This document shows positions 46,397 through 47,594 of a DNA stretch of 47,594 nt, piece by piece. Numbering within the stretch: position 1 is the first letter of the stretch; the number at the start of each line of letters is the position of its first letter. Position numbers and translations under genes: made by a program. The stretch lies in assembly GCA_022566715.1 (NCBI GenBank), contig JADFIH010000007.1, positions 1-47,594 of the forward strand. Reading direction: 5' to 3'. The notes under the pieces are model-generated. The model ran no database searches. It had not been told where the DNA came from and was given only the letters and a program-made list of their open reading frames with translations. The DNA is from Pseudomonadota bacterium. GTDB taxonomy: Bacteria > Pseudomonadota > Alphaproteobacteria > SHVP01.

Positions 46397-47594
46397 ATTT
46401 CCGGCACGACCATACTGCTGAATATCATCGGCAACGTCGCACTGCTTCTGTGGGGCATTCGCATGGTGCGCACGGGCGTGACGCGCGCCTATGGCACGGA
46501 TCTGCGGCGCGTTCTCGGCGCCAGCACGCGCAACCGATTTGCCGCCTTCGGGGTCGGGGTCGGGGTCACGGCCCTGTTGCAGAGCAGCACGGCGACGGCG
46601 CTAATGATTACCTCCTTCGCCGGACGCCAGCTCGTCAAGGTCGCGCCCGCCCTCGCCGTCATGCTGGGCGCCGATGTCGGCACCACCCTCGTGGTCCAGG
46701 TTCTGTCATTCGATTTAAGTTGGGTTTCGCCGCTGTTGATCGTTGGCGGGCTGCTCGCGTTTAGCGCGGGGCAATCAACCAGGCAGAAAGACTTGGGGCG
46801 CGTCGCGATTGGGTTGGGTCTGGTCCTTCTTGCCCTGCAAATGATCTTGAGCGTTTCCTCGCCCCTGCGCGAATCGGTCCTTCTGCAAACGATCGTCCAA
46901 TCCCTCGAGGGCGAGCCTGTTCTGGCGCTCCTGATCGCCGCGCTGCTCACTTGGCTCGCCCATTCCAGCCTGGCGATGGTGCTGCTGATCATCTCCCTGG
47001 TGACCGCCGGCGTCGTGCCGCTGGACGTTGGCTTCGCGCTCGTCCTAGGGGCGAACCTTGGCGGCACGTTTCCCGCCATCGTCGCGACCCTTGGCGGCCA
47101 GACGGAGGCGCGCCGGGTGGCCCTTGGGAATTTCCTGTTTAAGCTGGCCGCCGTGGCGGTCGCCGTTCCCTTCATCGGCGAACTTCAGTCCCTGGCCGCG
47201 TCCGTGGAGTCGGATCCGGCGCGCCAAATCGCCAATTTCCACACGGGATTCAACCTCGCGCTTGCCGCCGTCTTTATCTTTCTGACCGATCCCGTGGCGC
47301 GCCTGGCCGCGGTGATCCTGCCCGCGAAGGCGCAGGCGGAAAGCCCGGCAACGCCGCGCCATCTCGACCGGAAGGCCCTGGAGAACCCCAAGACGGCATT
47401 GGCCGCGGCGGCCCGCGAAATCCTGCGCATGGGTGACCTTGTCGAAACCATGTTGCAGCAAGCGATCGACGTTTTCCGCGACGGCGACCGCAAGTTGCTG
47501 GCGCAGGTTGGACGGATGGATGACAACGTCGATGCTCTTTATGAGGCGACGAAGCTCTATCTCGCCGAATTGAACCGCGAATCCCTGAGCGAGA
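46397..47594 (+). CDS. Na/Pi cotransporter family protein with PhoU-like C-terminus (partial, runs off the window)
   Basis: Frame opens after TAG at 46385-46387: TTILLNIIGNVALLLWGIRMVRTGVTRAYGTDLRRVLG...VTALLQSSTATALMITSFAG...GADVGTTLVVQVLS...AHSSLAMVLLIISL...GANLGGTFPAIVATLGG. Start codon uncertain (no ATG/GTG/TTG before TM1). Confidence 0.85.
   Translation, partial: MSGTTILLNIIGNVALLLWGIRMVRTGVTRAYGTDLRRVLGASTRNRFAAFGVGVGVTALLQSSTATALMITSFAGRQLVKVAPALAVMLGADVGTTLVVQVLSFDLSWVSPLLIVGGLLAFSAGQSTRQKDLGRVAIGLGLVLLALQMILSVSSPLRESVLLQTIVQSLEGEPVLALLIAALLTWLAHSSLAMVLLIISLVTAGVVPLDVGFALVLGANLGGTFPAIVATLGGQTEARRVALGNFLFKLAAVAVAVPFIGELQSLAASVESDPARQIANFHTGFNLALAAVFIFLTDPVARLAAVILPAKAQAESPATPRHLDRKALENPKTALAAAAREILRMGDLVETMLQQAIDVFRDGDRKLLAQVGRMDDNVDALYEATKLYLAELNRESLSE

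Noticed and set aside
1-47594. Phage, transposase/IS or integrase genes
   Set aside because: No ORF shows integrase, transposase or phage structural motifs; only small non-coding repeats were found.

Overview
High-GC (alphaproteobacterium-like) chromosomal window with no rRNA, tRNA, CRISPR or transposase that I can support. From left to right: (A) a truncated xylulokinase copy, a RhaSTPQ-type sugar ABC importer on the minus strand, then a xylose locus (xylB, xylA, a CRTAC1/FG-GAP secreted protein, xylF-xylH-xylG) followed by oxidative-pathway genes (IlvD/Edd sugar-acid dehydratase, Gfo/Idh/MocA oxidoreductase, SDR resembling Caulobacter xylose dehydrogenase). (B) A minus-strand MalEFGK-type ABC importer operon that continues into a formylglycine-generating-enzyme-family protein and a secreted beta-propeller protein. 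Its upstream region holds a 14-bp palindrome and about six tandem 20-22 bp operator-like units. (C) An expanded yjfIJKLMC-like locus: K+ channel, DUF2491 (YjfK), DUF350 (YjfL), DUF1190 (YjfM/YgiB), rhomboid protease, DUF3326, carboxynorspermidine-decarboxylase-like PLP enzyme, glutathionylspermidine-synthase-like ATP-grasp (YjfC), PspA/IM30 (YjfJ), and DUF2170 (YjfI) with a putative ribbon-helix-helix N-terminus next to a perfect 12-bp-arm palindrome. I consider this the best candidate for a poorly described system (predicted envelope-stress or polyamine-conjugation module). (D) A putative reductive N-heterocycle (nicotinate-like) catabolic cluster: polysaccharide-deacetylase-like hydrolase, UbiD, acyl-CoA synthetase, xanthine-dehydrogenase-type hydroxylase, 6-hydroxynicotinate-reductase-like protein, UPF0280, two DUF1185 paralogs, enamidase-like amidohydrolase and an SDR. 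(E) A partial Na/Pi cotransporter. Non-coding structure includes a ~121-bp interspersed repeat present twice in opposite orientation, hairpin clusters and several tandem repeats. Family assignments come from motif and sequence recall; no searches were run.
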